DNA from: Nocardiopsis sp. FR4
GTDB taxonomy: Bacteria > Actinomycetota > Actinomycetes > Streptosporangiales > Streptosporangiaceae
Length of the DNA stretch: 56,935 nt
Reading direction: 5' to 3'
NCBI RefSeq assembly: GCF_009830945.1
Contig: NZ_ML776456.1
Span: forward strand, 64,903 to 121,837
Below the pieces are notes generated by a model. It searched no databases, was not told where the DNA came from, and was given only the letters and a program-made list of their open reading frames with translations. A program made the translations under genes and the position numbers. Below, piece after piece: positions 1 to 11,378 of the stretch (the stretch's first letter is position 1; each line of letters begins with the position of its first letter).

Positions 1-2475
<2,475 letters not shown>

Positions 2476-2489
2476 ACCGGGCGCGGACC

Positions 2490-3323
2490 TCACACCCCGG
2501 AGGCGTCGCGGGCCGCGTCGGCGAGCCGGCGCAGGAGGTCGGCCAGCCCGGCGGGCCCGTCGACGACCAGGTCGGCGGCCTCGGCCACGGCGGTGACCTC
2601 GTCGGAGGAGGAGCACACGTTCAGGCCCACGACGCCCTGCGCGCGCAGCGCCACGACGGCCTCGAAGGCGGGCAGGTCGCCGAGGTCGTCCCCGGCGTAG
2701 AGCACGGCGTGGGGCCCGGTCTCGGCCACGAGCGCGGTGAGCGCGGCGCCCTTGTCCACACCCTGTGGACGGAGCTCGACCACCATCCGGCCCGGCTCCA
2801 CCCGCAGCTCGGCCCGGCGGGCCAGGTCCTCCAGGGAGGGGGTCAGCAGCTCCAGGGCGCCGTCGGGGTCGGCGGTGCGCCGGGTGTGCACCGCCAGCGA
2901 CCGGCCCTTGTCCTCGACCCAGGTGCCCTCGGGCGCGCCCAGCCGGTCGAGCAGGACGGGCAGCTCCTCGCGCACCACCTCCACCCCCGGCGGGGTGGGG
3001 GCGGCGACCACGCCGCGGTCGCCCGTCCAGCGCTCGGCGCCGTAGTGGCCCAGCACGGTGATGCCCGGCACCCGGTCCAGCCCGCCCAGGCGCACCGCCG
3101 TCTCGGCGGGCCTGCCGGTGATCACGGCCACCGCGCCGACCACCCCGGCCAGGTCGGCGAGCGCGTCCACGATCCCCGGATAGGGGGCGGACGTGCGCGG
3201 GTCGGCCACGATGGGCGCGAGGGTGCCGTCGAAGTCGAAGGCGGCCAGCGCCCTCCCGGGCGTGGCCAGCAGGGCGTCGAGGGCGGTGCGCCCGGCGTCC
3301 GTGCCGGGCTGGGGCAGCGACAT
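2490..3323 (-). CDS. otsB: Trehalose-6-phosphate phosphatase OtsB
   Basis: This HAD-superfamily enzyme removes phosphate from trehalose 6-phosphate, the last step of the OtsA-OtsB trehalose pathway. The HAD nucleophile motif DFDGTL is at residues 30-35 (Asp30 nucleophile, Asp32 acid/base). A threonine motif VITGRP lies near residue 65, and the metal-binding YAGDDLGD motif is in the last third. Its 277 residues fit the family. It lies downstream of the DUF3263 gene on the same strand, while otsA is 3.7 kb away behind three unrelated genes on the other strand, so the two trehalose genes are not one transcript here. It converges with the serine hydrolase gene, with only 14 bases between stops. 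Confidence 0.95.
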   Translation of the reverse strand: MSLPQPGTDAGRTALDALLATPGRALAAFDFDGTLAPIVADPRTSAPYPGIVDALADLAGVVGAVAVITGRPAETAVRLGGLDRVPGITVLGHYGAERWTGDRGVVAAPTPPGVEVVREELPVLLDRLGAPEGTWVEDKGRSLAVHTRRTADPDGALELLTPSLEDLARRAELRVEPGRMVVELRPQGVDKGAALTALVAETGPHAVLYAGDDLGDLPAFEAVVALRAQGVVGLNVCSSSDEVTAVAEAADLVVDGPAGLADLLRRLADAARDASGV

Positions 3324-3635
3324 GAGCGACCTTTCCGGAGCTACCGCGGTTCGCGGACCGGGCGGGGCCGCCAGACTACCGGCGCGCTCCCGCCCGGGGC
3401 AGACCCCTACCCGCGCGGGAGGCGGGTTTCACCGAACGGTCGCGTGGCGTTCGGTACACGGTCGACCACGGTCGGGTTTCCCGGGGCCGGGAGTCCCGGA
3501 GGGTCCGTCCGGTCCCGGCGTCCGGGGGTGGCCCGGGCGCGGGGGAGCGGAAAACACGCGCGTGTGCTGTGGTCACCGTGGCGCGTGCTGGGTACAAGTG
3601 AGCGGAGAGGAAAGGGTGAAGGGTGAGGAGGCCGG
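3324..3635. other. Intergenic stretch upstream of otsB
   Basis: I see no gene in these 312 bases. A perfect 12-base palindrome ACACGCGCGTGT lies at 3554-3565. The 16-mer covering 3547-3562 (GCGG-AAAACACG-CGCG) recurs exactly at 13268-13283, upstream of groEL. otsB probably has its own promoter here, but I cannot place it with confidence. Confidence 0.5.
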
Positions 3636-3920
3636 TCAGAGCTGGATGCCCAACTGGCGTGCGTTGCGCTGGCGACGGCGGTCGGCGCGCAGCCGACGCA
3701 GTCGCTTGACGGTCATCGGGTCGAAGGCGAGCGCCTCGGGGCGGTCCACCAGCCCGTTCAGCAGCTGGTAGTAGCGGGTCGCGGAGAACCCGAACTCGTC
3801 ACGGATCGCCTGCTCCTTGGATCCCTCGAACTTCCACCACTGGCGTTCGAAGGCGAGGATGCGCTGTTCGCGTTCGGCGAGGGCCGACTGACCGTCTTCG
3901 GTCGGACCGAGATTCGGCAT
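3636..3920 (-). CDS. DUF3263 domain protein
   Basis: A 94-residue basic protein matching DUF3263, a small actinobacterial family. The N-terminal half (residues 14-60, with ILAFERQWWKFEG and a helix-turn-helix-like segment around FSATRYYQLLNGL) looks like a short DNA-binding or sigma-like helical domain. The C-terminal third is very rich in Arg (RRLRADRRRQRNARQLG), so nucleic-acid binding is likely but unproven. It is followed on the same strand by otsB after 312 bases; from memory, the two sit together in other actinobacteria too. It starts at an ATG with a GGGGGTG-like ribosome site. Function is unknown. Confidence 0.85.
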   Translation of the reverse strand: MPNLGPTEDGQSALAEREQRILAFERQWWKFEGSKEQAIRDEFGFSATRYYQLLNGLVDRPEALAFDPMTVKRLRRLRADRRRQRNARQLGIQL

Positions 3921-4151
3921 GGGACACCCCCTGGACGGGAAATCGGTTTGTCCGGATCGGCCCGACTCATGCTAGCGACTCGACATGCCGTGTGCGGGGC
4001 CGAAAGCGCAGGACTGGCACCAGGGATACAGTTACGTTTCCTACCCCTCAGGCCACTTGTCCACGCCTGGATCCTGTGCTCATGACAGAATTTGCCGGGG
4101 TCCGGGGAGGGCCGCGTGGAACGCCGACCATATCGTTCGAGGGAGCCTGAC

Positions 4152-5327
4152 GTGCTCGGGGGCAACAGCCGCAGCAGGACACACACACGCCGCGCACGCG
4201 GCGGAGCCGCCGCCCCCTGGGCAGCCGCCACCGCCACCGCCGTGATCCTCGGACTGACGGCGGCTCCGGCCGCGGCCGACCTGATCCCCGACTTCCGCCC
4301 CGAGCAGTGGGGCCTCCAGGCCATCGCCGCCCAGGAGCTGTGGGAGGACACCCAGGGTGAGGGCGTCACCGTCGCGCTCCCCGGCGCCTCCGTCAACGAG
4401 GAGCACCCCGACCTGGTCGGAAACGTCGAGGTCGACACCCGCTTCGGCGACAACGACGGCGACGCCGGGGCGGGCAACGCCGCGGCGGCCCTGGTCGCGG
4501 CGCACGGTCACGGTATGGACGCCGACGGCGGCGTGCTCGGTGCGGCCCCCGAGGCCGCCCTGCTCGTCCTGCCCGCCGACGACGGCCTGGCCGACGCCGT
4601 GCGCGAGGCCGCCCGGGAAGGCGCACAGGTCATCCTGCTGCCCGAGACCGACGGGGGCACCGACCTGACCGACGCCACCCGGGAGGCCGTCAGCAACGGC
4701 GCCCTGGTCGTCGGACCCGCCGGAGGCCCGGAGGACCCCAGCGTGCTCACCGTCGCCGGAACGGACCAGGACGGCCAGCTCCTCCCGGACTCGCCCGACG
4801 CCGGCTCCATCGAGCTGACCGCGCCCGGAGCCGACCTGGTCACCGCCGACGCGGAACTGGGCCAGACCGAGGTGACCGGTGCCCCCTACGCGGCGGCCCT
4901 GGCGGCCGGGGCCGCCGCGCTGCTGCGCGCCGACCACCCGCGGCTGCTCCCCGACCAGGTACGCGAGGCCCTCGTGCAGGGCTCGCAGGACGGTCCCGAC
5001 GGCCTGCCCGCCCTGCACCTGCCCTCCGCCCAGCAGGCGGCCACCGCCGCCGCCCAGAACACCTCCCTGGCCGACGAGGACCTCCTCAACCGCGACGACC
5101 AGGAGGGCGTTCCGGTCTGGGCGTGGTTCGCCTCGGTCGGCGCCGTCCTGTTCCTGGGCGTCCTGCTGCTGGTCCTGTGGGTGCGCCGCTCCTCCGCCGA
5201 CCCCTACGGAGTCCAGGCCGCGCGCCGCGAGGAGGACGAGAAGCTCGCCGCCGAGCGCGCCGCCCAGGCCCCGCCCCCCACCCGCCGCAGGAAGGGCGGG
5301 CGCCGCCGCAAGGCCCGCGGCGCGTAG
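4152..5327 (+). CDS. Membrane-anchored subtilase-fold protein lacking the catalytic triad
   Basis: The protein follows the layout of a mycosin-type subtilisin (S8): a signal peptide (residues 1-42, Arg-rich then Ala/Val/Leu-rich), a subtilase domain (about 45-300), one C-terminal membrane segment (322-344) and a basic Arg/Lys tail. All three catalytic positions are changed. The Asp motif reads GVTVALPGASV with Gly78 where Asp belongs, the His motif region GAGNAAAALVAA has Ala107, and the Ser motif reads GAPYAAA with Pro245. It is therefore probably a pseudoprotease, acting as a binding or scaffold protein outside the cell. No ESX/type VII genes lie nearby. The GTG at 4152 is preferred (GAGGGAG ribosome site and a normal-length signal peptide); a GTG at 4116 with GGGGAGG is the alternative. 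Confidence 0.8.
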   Translation: MLGGNSRSRTHTRRARGGAAAPWAAATATAVILGLTAAPAAADLIPDFRPEQWGLQAIAAQELWEDTQGEGVTVALPGASVNEEHPDLVGNVEVDTRFGDNDGDAGAGNAAAALVAAHGHGMDADGGVLGAAPEAALLVLPADDGLADAVREAAREGAQVILLPETDGGTDLTDATREAVSNGALVVGPAGGPEDPSVLTVAGTDQDGQLLPDSPDAGSIELTAPGADLVTADAELGQTEVTGAPYAAALAAGAAALLRADHPRLLPDQVREALVQGSQDGPDGLPALHLPSAQQAATAAAQNTSLADEDLLNRDDQEGVPVWAWFASVGAVLFLGVLLLVLWVRRSSADPYGVQAARREEDEKLAAERAAQAPPPTRRRKGGRRRKARGA

Positions 5328-5449
5328 CGCCACCCCCCCGCCGCCGGGGCCGCAGGTGTCCATAAGCACTGGCGCCCGGTTCGCCCCGGCGGTAGCGTCA
5401 TCGCGGCCGGGCGCCTCCGGGGCGCACCGACGGACCGAGTGGAGCACAC

Positions 5450-6235
5450 ATGACGCGCAGGGCCGACGGCAGCGCGGGCGACGCCGACTACGGGGTGATC
5501 GCCCGCCGCTACAGCGACTACCGCCGCCCCGACCCGCGGATCGCCGCCGCCATCCACGCGGCGCTCGGCGACGCGCGCCGGATCCTCAACATCGGCGCGG
5601 GCACCGGTTCCTACGAACCCCTCGACCGCGAGGTCACCGCGGTGGAGCCCTCCTCCAGCATGCGCGCCAAGCGCCCCGACACCCTGTCCGCGGCCGTCGA
5701 CGCCACGGCGGAGAGCCTCCCCTTCCCCGACGGCTCCTTCGACGCCGCCATGACCACGTTCAGCGTCCACCAGTGGCGCGACCTCGCGGCCGGGCTGGCC
5801 GAGGCCCGGCGGGTCACCACCGGTCCCGTGGCCGTCCTGACCTGCGACCCCGCCCGGGTCCGCGACTTCTGGCTGTACGAGTACGCGCCCGAGGTCCTCG
5901 ACACGGAGGCCCGGCGCTACCCCTCGGTCGAGGAGCTGACGGAGGGCCTGGGCGGCACCACGACGGTCACCCCCGTCCCGGTCCCCCTGGACTGCTCCGA
6001 CGGGTTCAACGAGGCCTACTACGGCCGGCCGGAGCGTTTCCTGGAGGTGGGCGCCCGCCAGTCCTGCTCGGCGTGGAGCTTCGTGGACGAACCGGTGCAC
6101 GAGCGCTTCGTCGAACGCCTGTCCCGAGACCTGGCTGACGGCACCTGGGACGGCCGCCACGGGCACCTGCGCGAGCTCCCCGCCCTCAAGGGCTCGCTCG
6201 TCCTGGTGGTATCGCTCCCAGTCCGAACCCCGTAA
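5450..6235 (+). CDS. Class I SAM-dependent methyltransferase
   Basis: A 261-residue protein of the Methyltransf_11 type. The SAM-binding glycine motif is ILNIGAGTGSYE (residues 45-56), the acidic residue at the end of strand 2 is in VTAVEPS, and the motif after strand 4 is FDAAMTTFSVHQW, typical of small-molecule methyltransferases. The N-terminus (YGVIARRYSDYRRPDPRI) matches the lid helix seen in this group. The substrate cannot be told. The ATG has a GGAG ribosome site. It follows the dead subtilase gene on the same strand with a 122-base gap and precedes the GrpB gene, with no sign that the three share a pathway. Confidence 0.88.
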   Translation: MTRRADGSAGDADYGVIARRYSDYRRPDPRIAAAIHAALGDARRILNIGAGTGSYEPLDREVTAVEPSSSMRAKRPDTLSAAVDATAESLPFPDGSFDAAMTTFSVHQWRDLAAGLAEARRVTTGPVAVLTCDPARVRDFWLYEYAPEVLDTEARRYPSVEELTEGLGGTTTVTPVPVPLDCSDGFNEAYYGRPERFLEVGARQSCSAWSFVDEPVHERFVERLSRDLADGTWDGRHGHLRELPALKGSLVLVVSLPVRTP

Positions 6236-6322
6236 CCGCACGTGATGCGGCGTGTGCGCGTGCATATGTAAGGAACGCCGGACGGTCTTGACGCGGGCAC
6301 GCCAGGGGACAAGGCTTTGAGG

Positions 6323-6916
6323 ATGTCACCCGTCGAAGCGTCTCCCCTGCCCTCACGAGGCGAGCCGCGGACCGGTTCCGCACCCGGGTTCCGCAACCTG
6401 GTCAACGGACGCGTCCGCCTCTCCGAATACGACCCCAAGTGGCCCTACCTCTTCGAGCGCGAGGCCGCCAGGGTCCGCGCCGCCCTCGGCGACCGCGTCC
6501 TGCTCTTCGAGCACGTCGGGTCCACCGCCGTGCCAGGGCTGGCCGCCAAGCCCTGCGTCGACCTGCTCCTGGTCGTCGCCGACTCCGCCGACGAACCCGC
6601 CTACCTGCCCGACCTGGAGGCCGCCGGGTACTTCCTGGCCGCCAGGGAACCCGACTGGTACGGGCTCCGGGTGCTCCAGGGCTCGGAGATCAACCTCAAC
6701 ATGCACGTGTTCAGCGAGGACTGTCCGGAGGCGGAGCGGATGCGCCGCCTCCGGGACCACCTCACCGCCGACGCCGACGCGCGGGAGCGCTACGCCGCGG
6801 TCAAACGGGAGCTGGCCGAGCGCACCTGGGACAGCATCCGGGACTACGCCCTCGCCAAGTCCGCCATCGTGGAGCAACTCCTGGCCGAGGCCGAGAAGGG
6901 CCCCGCCGCCGACTGA
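6323..6916 (+). CDS. GrpB family nucleotidyltransferase-fold protein (UPF0157)
   Basis: About 197 residues matching the GrpB/UPF0157 family, which has the DNA polymerase beta nucleotidyltransferase fold. The hallmark segment HVGSTAVPGLAAKPCVDLLL holds the Gly-Ser and the Asp-x-x pair expected in the active site. The end of the protein is helical and basic. Some members are fused to dephospho-CoA kinase, and the free-standing ones have no firm role. The ATG at 6323 is preferred over a TTG two codons earlier because AAGG at 6311-6314 is at a proper distance. It converges with otsA. Confidence 0.85.
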   Translation: MSPVEASPLPSRGEPRTGSAPGFRNLVNGRVRLSEYDPKWPYLFEREAARVRAALGDRVLLFEHVGSTAVPGLAAKPCVDLLLVVADSADEPAYLPDLEAAGYFLAAREPDWYGLRVLQGSEINLNMHVFSEDCPEAERMRRLRDHLTADADARERYAAVKRELAERTWDSIRDYALAKSAIVEQLLAEAEKGPAAD

Positions 6917-7021
6917 CCGCCCGGGGACGCGTACGCCGCACGGGCGCACGCACCACGGAAACCACCGCGCGCAACGGGAGCCCCCCGCCCCGGGAAACCC
7001 GCGCCCGGGGCCCCGGCCCCC

Positions 7022-8458
<1,437 letters not shown>

Positions 8459-8680
8459 GTGGTCGTCCTCTCGAAAGGCTGCGGCTGGGGTCCGGCGGCG
8501 CGCGGGAGCGCGGGCGCGGGGGCGCACCCTAGGTCTCGCCTGTCGACAGGTGCCCCAAACCCCCTTTCGGCCAAGCGGGGCGTGCGTCACAGCCAGGAAA
8601 CAACGCACGTGCGTCCGGGGAGCGCCGACCAGCGGCGTTCCACCATGTGAGACCATTCGTGTTACCCAGCTCACGAGCCA

Positions 8681-8710
8681 TGGAAAACCGGTCAACGCGT
8701 CCGTTACAGT
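8681..8710 (+). promoter_or_regulatory. Candidate promoter of the SAM-riboswitch operon
   Basis: A TGGAAA (8681-8686) and a TACAGT (8705-8710) are 18 bases apart, which fits a weak -35 and a good -10 element. Transcription would start near 8717, about 38 bases before the riboswitch. This is pattern reading only. Confidence 0.45.
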
Positions 8711-8754
8711 GACGGTGCGGTTCCGCGAGAGGATCCGCCCACAACTTCATATTG

Positions 8755-8892
8755 CTCATCCAGAGGGGTGGAGGGACCGGCCCTGCGAAGCCCCGGCAAC
8801 CATTCCAGCGCGCGACGCTCGCGAACCCGCGAGGCCGCTGGGACAGGTGCCAACTCCGGCCTGGGGACAAGGTGTCCGCCAGGAAAGATGAG
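8755..8892 (+). promoter_or_regulatory. SAM-I (S-box) riboswitch
   Basis: The aptamer core is nearly at consensus: AGAGGGGTGGAGGGAC followed by GGCCC, then GAA and CCCCGGCAACC, later GGTGCCAACTCC, and finally GAAAGATGAG. Helix P1 pairs CTCATC (8755-8760) with GATGAG (8887-8892). The ribosome site of the next gene, AGGGGAG (8891-8897), overlaps the 3' strand of P1 and lies only ten bases before the start codon. No terminator hairpin or separate expression platform fits into that space, so binding of S-adenosylmethionine most likely stops translation by burying the ribosome site directly. Known S-box RNAs turn their genes off when SAM is abundant. Confidence 0.95.
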
Positions 8893-8907
8893 GGGAGACG
8901 CCTCGCC

Positions 8908-10167
8908 ATGGCGATTGCCGCCACCGAACCCACCTCCACCCGCGCCTTCGGCCCCGGTACCGCACTCTCCTGTCGCGAGTGCGGCCAGCGCTACGAACTC
9001 ACCCCCCGCTTCGCCTGCGACTTCTGTTTCGGCCCCCTGGAGGTCGCCTACGACTTCGGGACCGTGACCCGGGCGGACATCGAGAGCGGCCCCAAGAGCA
9101 TCTGGCGCTACCGCTCCCTGCTGCCCGTCCCGGCCAACGTCGCCGAACTGCCCAACATGGCCCCCGGTCTGACCCCGCTGGTGCGGGCCGACCGCCTCGC
9201 CGCCGAGCTGGGCCTGGACTCCCTGTACGTCAAGGACGACTCCGGCAACCCCACGCACTCCTTCAAGGACCGCGTGGTGGCCATCGCCGTCGAGGCCGCC
9301 CGCACCTTCGGGTTCACCACGCTGTCCTGCTCCTCCACCGGCAACCTGGCCGGCGCGGTCGGCGCCGCCGCCGCGCGCGCCGGGTTCGAGTCCTGCGTGT
9401 TCATCCCCGCCGGGCTGGAGGAGGCCAAGGTCGTCATGGCCGCCGTCTACGGCGGCAAGGTCGTGGCCATCGACGGCAACTACGACGACGTCAACCGCTT
9501 CTGCTCCGAGCTCATCGGCGACCCGGTCGGCGAGGGCTGGGGCTTCGTCAACGTCAACCTGCGCCCCTACTACGGCGAGGGCTCCAAGACCCTGGCCTAC
9601 GAGATCGCCGAGCAGCTCGGCTGGCGCCTGCCCGAGCAGATCGTCATCCCGATCGCCTCCGGCTCCCAGCTCACCAAGATCGACAAGGGCTTCCAGGAGC
9701 TGGTCAGGCTCGGCCTGGTCGAGGACCGCCCCTACCGGATCTTCGGCGCCCAGGCCACGGGCTGCTCCCCGGTCGCGCAGGCCTGGGACAAGGGCATCGA
9801 CGTCATCCAGCCGGTCAAGCCCGACACCATCGCCAAGTCGCTGGCCATCGGCAACCCGGCCGACGGGCCCTACGTCCTGGACATCGCCAGGCGCACGGGC
9901 GGCTCGGTCGAGCACGTGGGCGACGACGAGATCGTCGACTCCATCAAGCTCCTGGCCCGCACCGAGGGCGTCTTCGCCGAGACCGCGGGCGGCGTCACCA
10001 CCGGTGTGCTGCGCAAGCTGGTCCGCGAGGGCAGGCTCGACCCCGGGGCCGAGACGGTCGTCCTCAACACCGGCGACGGACTCAAGACCCTGAACGCCGT
10101 CGACGCCGGAGTGACCGCCACCATCAAGCCGTCCCTGAGCGCCTTCACCGGCGCCGGCCTGGCCTGA
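8908..10167 (+). CDS. thrC: Threonine-synthase-family PLP enzyme (candidate homocysteine-forming enzyme)
   Basis: A 419-residue fold-type II PLP enzyme most like threonine synthase, which turns O-phosphohomoserine into threonine. Four cysteines near the N-terminus (22, 25, 37, 40; CRECG and CDFCF) form a zinc-ribbon-like start seen in one branch of the family. The PLP lysine is Lys120 in HSFKDR, the phosphate-binding loop is SSTGNLAGA, and SGSQLTKI follows. The ATG at 8908 has AGGGGAG ten bases upstream. The gene sits directly behind a SAM-I riboswitch and 83 bases ahead of a sulfur-carrier gene; a true threonine synthase has no obvious reason for either. I therefore infer that it may use the same phosphohomoserine but accept sulfur to give homocysteine. 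Plain threonine synthase remains the conservative call. Confidence 0.9.
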   Translation: MAIAATEPTSTRAFGPGTALSCRECGQRYELTPRFACDFCFGPLEVAYDFGTVTRADIESGPKSIWRYRSLLPVPANVAELPNMAPGLTPLVRADRLAAELGLDSLYVKDDSGNPTHSFKDRVVAIAVEAARTFGFTTLSCSSTGNLAGAVGAAAARAGFESCVFIPAGLEEAKVVMAAVYGGKVVAIDGNYDDVNRFCSELIGDPVGEGWGFVNVNLRPYYGEGSKTLAYEIAEQLGWRLPEQIVIPIASGSQLTKIDKGFQELVRLGLVEDRPYRIFGAQATGCSPVAQAWDKGIDVIQPVKPDTIAKSLAIGNPADGPYVLDIARRTGGSVEHVGDDEIVDSIKLLARTEGVFAETAGGVTTGVLRKLVREGRLDPGAETVVLNTGDGLKTLNAVDAGVTATIKPSLSAFTGAGLA

Positions 10168-10250
10168 GGGCGCGCCCGGGGCCGCCGCGCCCCGGCCCCC
10201 GGCCCCGCCGGGAACACCGAACCCGTCATCTCCCACGAGAAGGAAGTCCC

Positions 10251-10529
10251 ATGAGCGCCAGCGTCCGCGTGCCCACCATCCTGCGCACCTACACCGGCGA
10301 CGCCGCCGAGGTGAAGGCCGAGGGCGCCACCCTCGCCGAGGTCCTCGACGACCTGGAGGCCAACTACCCCGGCATCCGCGCCCGGATCCTCGACGACAAC
10401 GGCAAGGTGCGCCGCTTCGTCAACGTCTACGTCGGCGACGAGGACGTGCGCTTCGAGAAGGGCCTGCAGACCGAGGTGGCCGACGGCGCCCAGGTCTCCA
10501 TCATCCCGGCGGTGGCCGGGGGCTGCTGA
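10251..10529 (+). CDS. CysO/MoaD-like ubiquitin-fold sulfur carrier with Gly-Gly-Cys end
   Basis: This 92-residue beta-grasp protein closely resembles mycobacterial CysO: VPTILRTYTG at the start, LEANYPGI in the middle, RRFVNVYVGDEDVRF, and IPAVAGG at the end. In CysO the terminal Gly-Gly is turned into a thiocarboxylate that donates sulfur to make cysteine. Here one extra residue, Cys92, follows Gly90-Gly91. Capped carriers of this kind are known (HcyS in Wolinella ends Gly-Gly-Ala, QbsE in Pseudomonas ends Gly-Gly-Cys-Phe) and need a JAMM-type protease to free the Gly-Gly. No such protease, adenylating enzyme or cysM is in this window. A good GAAGGAAG ribosome site precedes the ATG. It is probably co-transcribed with the PLP enzyme under the SAM riboswitch. 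Confidence 0.93.
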   Translation: MSASVRVPTILRTYTGDAAEVKAEGATLAEVLDDLEANYPGIRARILDDNGKVRRFVNVYVGDEDVRFEKGLQTEVADGAQVSIIPAVAGGC

Positions 10530-10674
10530 CCCCCGACCCGCCCGAGCGGGGGCGGTCCCGGTCCGCGAGGCCACCGGGGCCGCCCCCTCCGCCGTGCCGG
10601 TCCCCGCGGCCGTTCCGGCGCCCCGCGCTCCCCCTCGTAGGCTGGAGGAGGTTTCCGGTCGAACGAGGGTGGAG

Positions 10675-11265
10675 ATGTCGGCGACGCGGCTGTTGGTGCT
10701 GGGCGTGGTGCGGATGCAGGGGCAGACCCACGGGTACCGCGTGGGACGCGAGCTGCTGTCCTGGGGCACCGAGACGTGGGCCAACGTCAAGTGGGGCTCC
10801 CTCTACCACGCGCTGCGCAAGCTCTCCCAGGAGGGCAAGCTGCGCGAGTTCGTCGCCGAGGGCGACGAGGTCGTGGACCGCACCTCCTACGAGATCACCG
10901 AGGACGGCGTGGCCGAGATCCACCGCCTCCTGCGCCGGGGGCTGACCCGCCGGGACGACCCCGCGCTGCTGTTCGCCTCGGTCACCCTCATGTGCTCGCT
11001 GCCGCGCGCCGAGGTCCTGGACCTGCTGGGCCGGCGGCTGGAGCTCCTGGAGGGGGTCGCCGGCGAACTCGACCCCGCCGAGGAGCCGCGGGGGCCCGAG
11101 CACCTCGGCGAGCTGTTCGGCCTGTGGCGGGGCACGGTCGAGGCCGACCTGCGGTGGACGCGGGACCTCATCGCCTCCCTGCGCGCCGGCCGGTACACCA
11201 TGGCCGACGACGGTCCCGACGCCTTCGGCCTGCCGCCGCTCCCGGGGGCCTCCGCCCCCGTCTAG
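10675..11265 (+). CDS. PadR family transcriptional regulator
   Basis: A 196-residue PadR-type winged-helix protein. The N-terminal domain (residues 1-80) has the usual LLVLGVVRMQGQTHGYRVGREL start, the recognition helix segment WGSLYHALRKLSQEGKL and a wing with YEITEDG. The C-terminal helical part (85-190) is the dimerisation arm. PadR proteins generally repress exporter genes and release DNA on binding a drug-like ligand. The ATG at 10675 has GGGTGGAG upstream; the longer frame starts in intergenic sequence. An ABC exporter follows 113 bases downstream, and two copies of a TATTCAA/TTGAATA-type site lie in that gap, so it very likely controls the exporter. Confidence 0.92.
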   Translation: MSATRLLVLGVVRMQGQTHGYRVGRELLSWGTETWANVKWGSLYHALRKLSQEGKLREFVAEGDEVVDRTSYEITEDGVAEIHRLLRRGLTRRDDPALLFASVTLMCSLPRAEVLDLLGRRLELLEGVAGELDPAEEPRGPEHLGELFGLWRGTVEADLRWTRDLIASLRAGRYTMADDGPDAFGLPPLPGASAPV

Positions 11266-11305
11266 GCGGCTCCACCCCCTTCCTCCCGTCACCCGCGCAA
11301 GCTCT

Positions 11306-11321
11306 TATTCAACTTTGAATA
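11306..11321. promoter_or_regulatory. Putative PadR operator, site 1
   Basis: Perfect inverted repeat TATTCAA-CT-TTGAATA. It is an AT-rich island in very GC-rich DNA and covers the -35 element of the exporter promoter. Confidence 0.75.
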
Positions 11322-11344
11322 TCGGGCTCCGGTCGGGCATACTC
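11315..11344 (+). promoter_or_regulatory. Promoter of the ABC exporter operon
   Basis: TTGAAT (11315-11320) and CATACT (11339-11344) are 18 bases apart. The -35 is inside operator site 1, and the expected start of transcription (near 11351) is inside site 2. A repressor bound to both sites would block polymerase. Confidence 0.65.
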
Positions 11345-11348
11345 GGCT

Positions 11349-11364
11349 TGCTCAAGTTTGAATA
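11349..11364. promoter_or_regulatory. Putative PadR operator, site 2
   Basis: The 16-mer TGCTCAAGTTTGAATA matches site 1 at 13 of 16 positions with the right half-site TTTGAATA intact. The centres of the two sites are 43 bases apart, close to four helical turns, so two dimers would lie on the same face of the DNA. Confidence 0.7.
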
Positions 11365-11378
11365 GGAAGGGGGAAGGG

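Noticed and set aside
10251..10529. A 516-residue plus-strand protein ending with the sulfur-carrier sequence
   Set aside because: The upstream part is an out-of-frame reading of the ThrC-like gene; the carrier has its own ATG and ribosome site at 10251.
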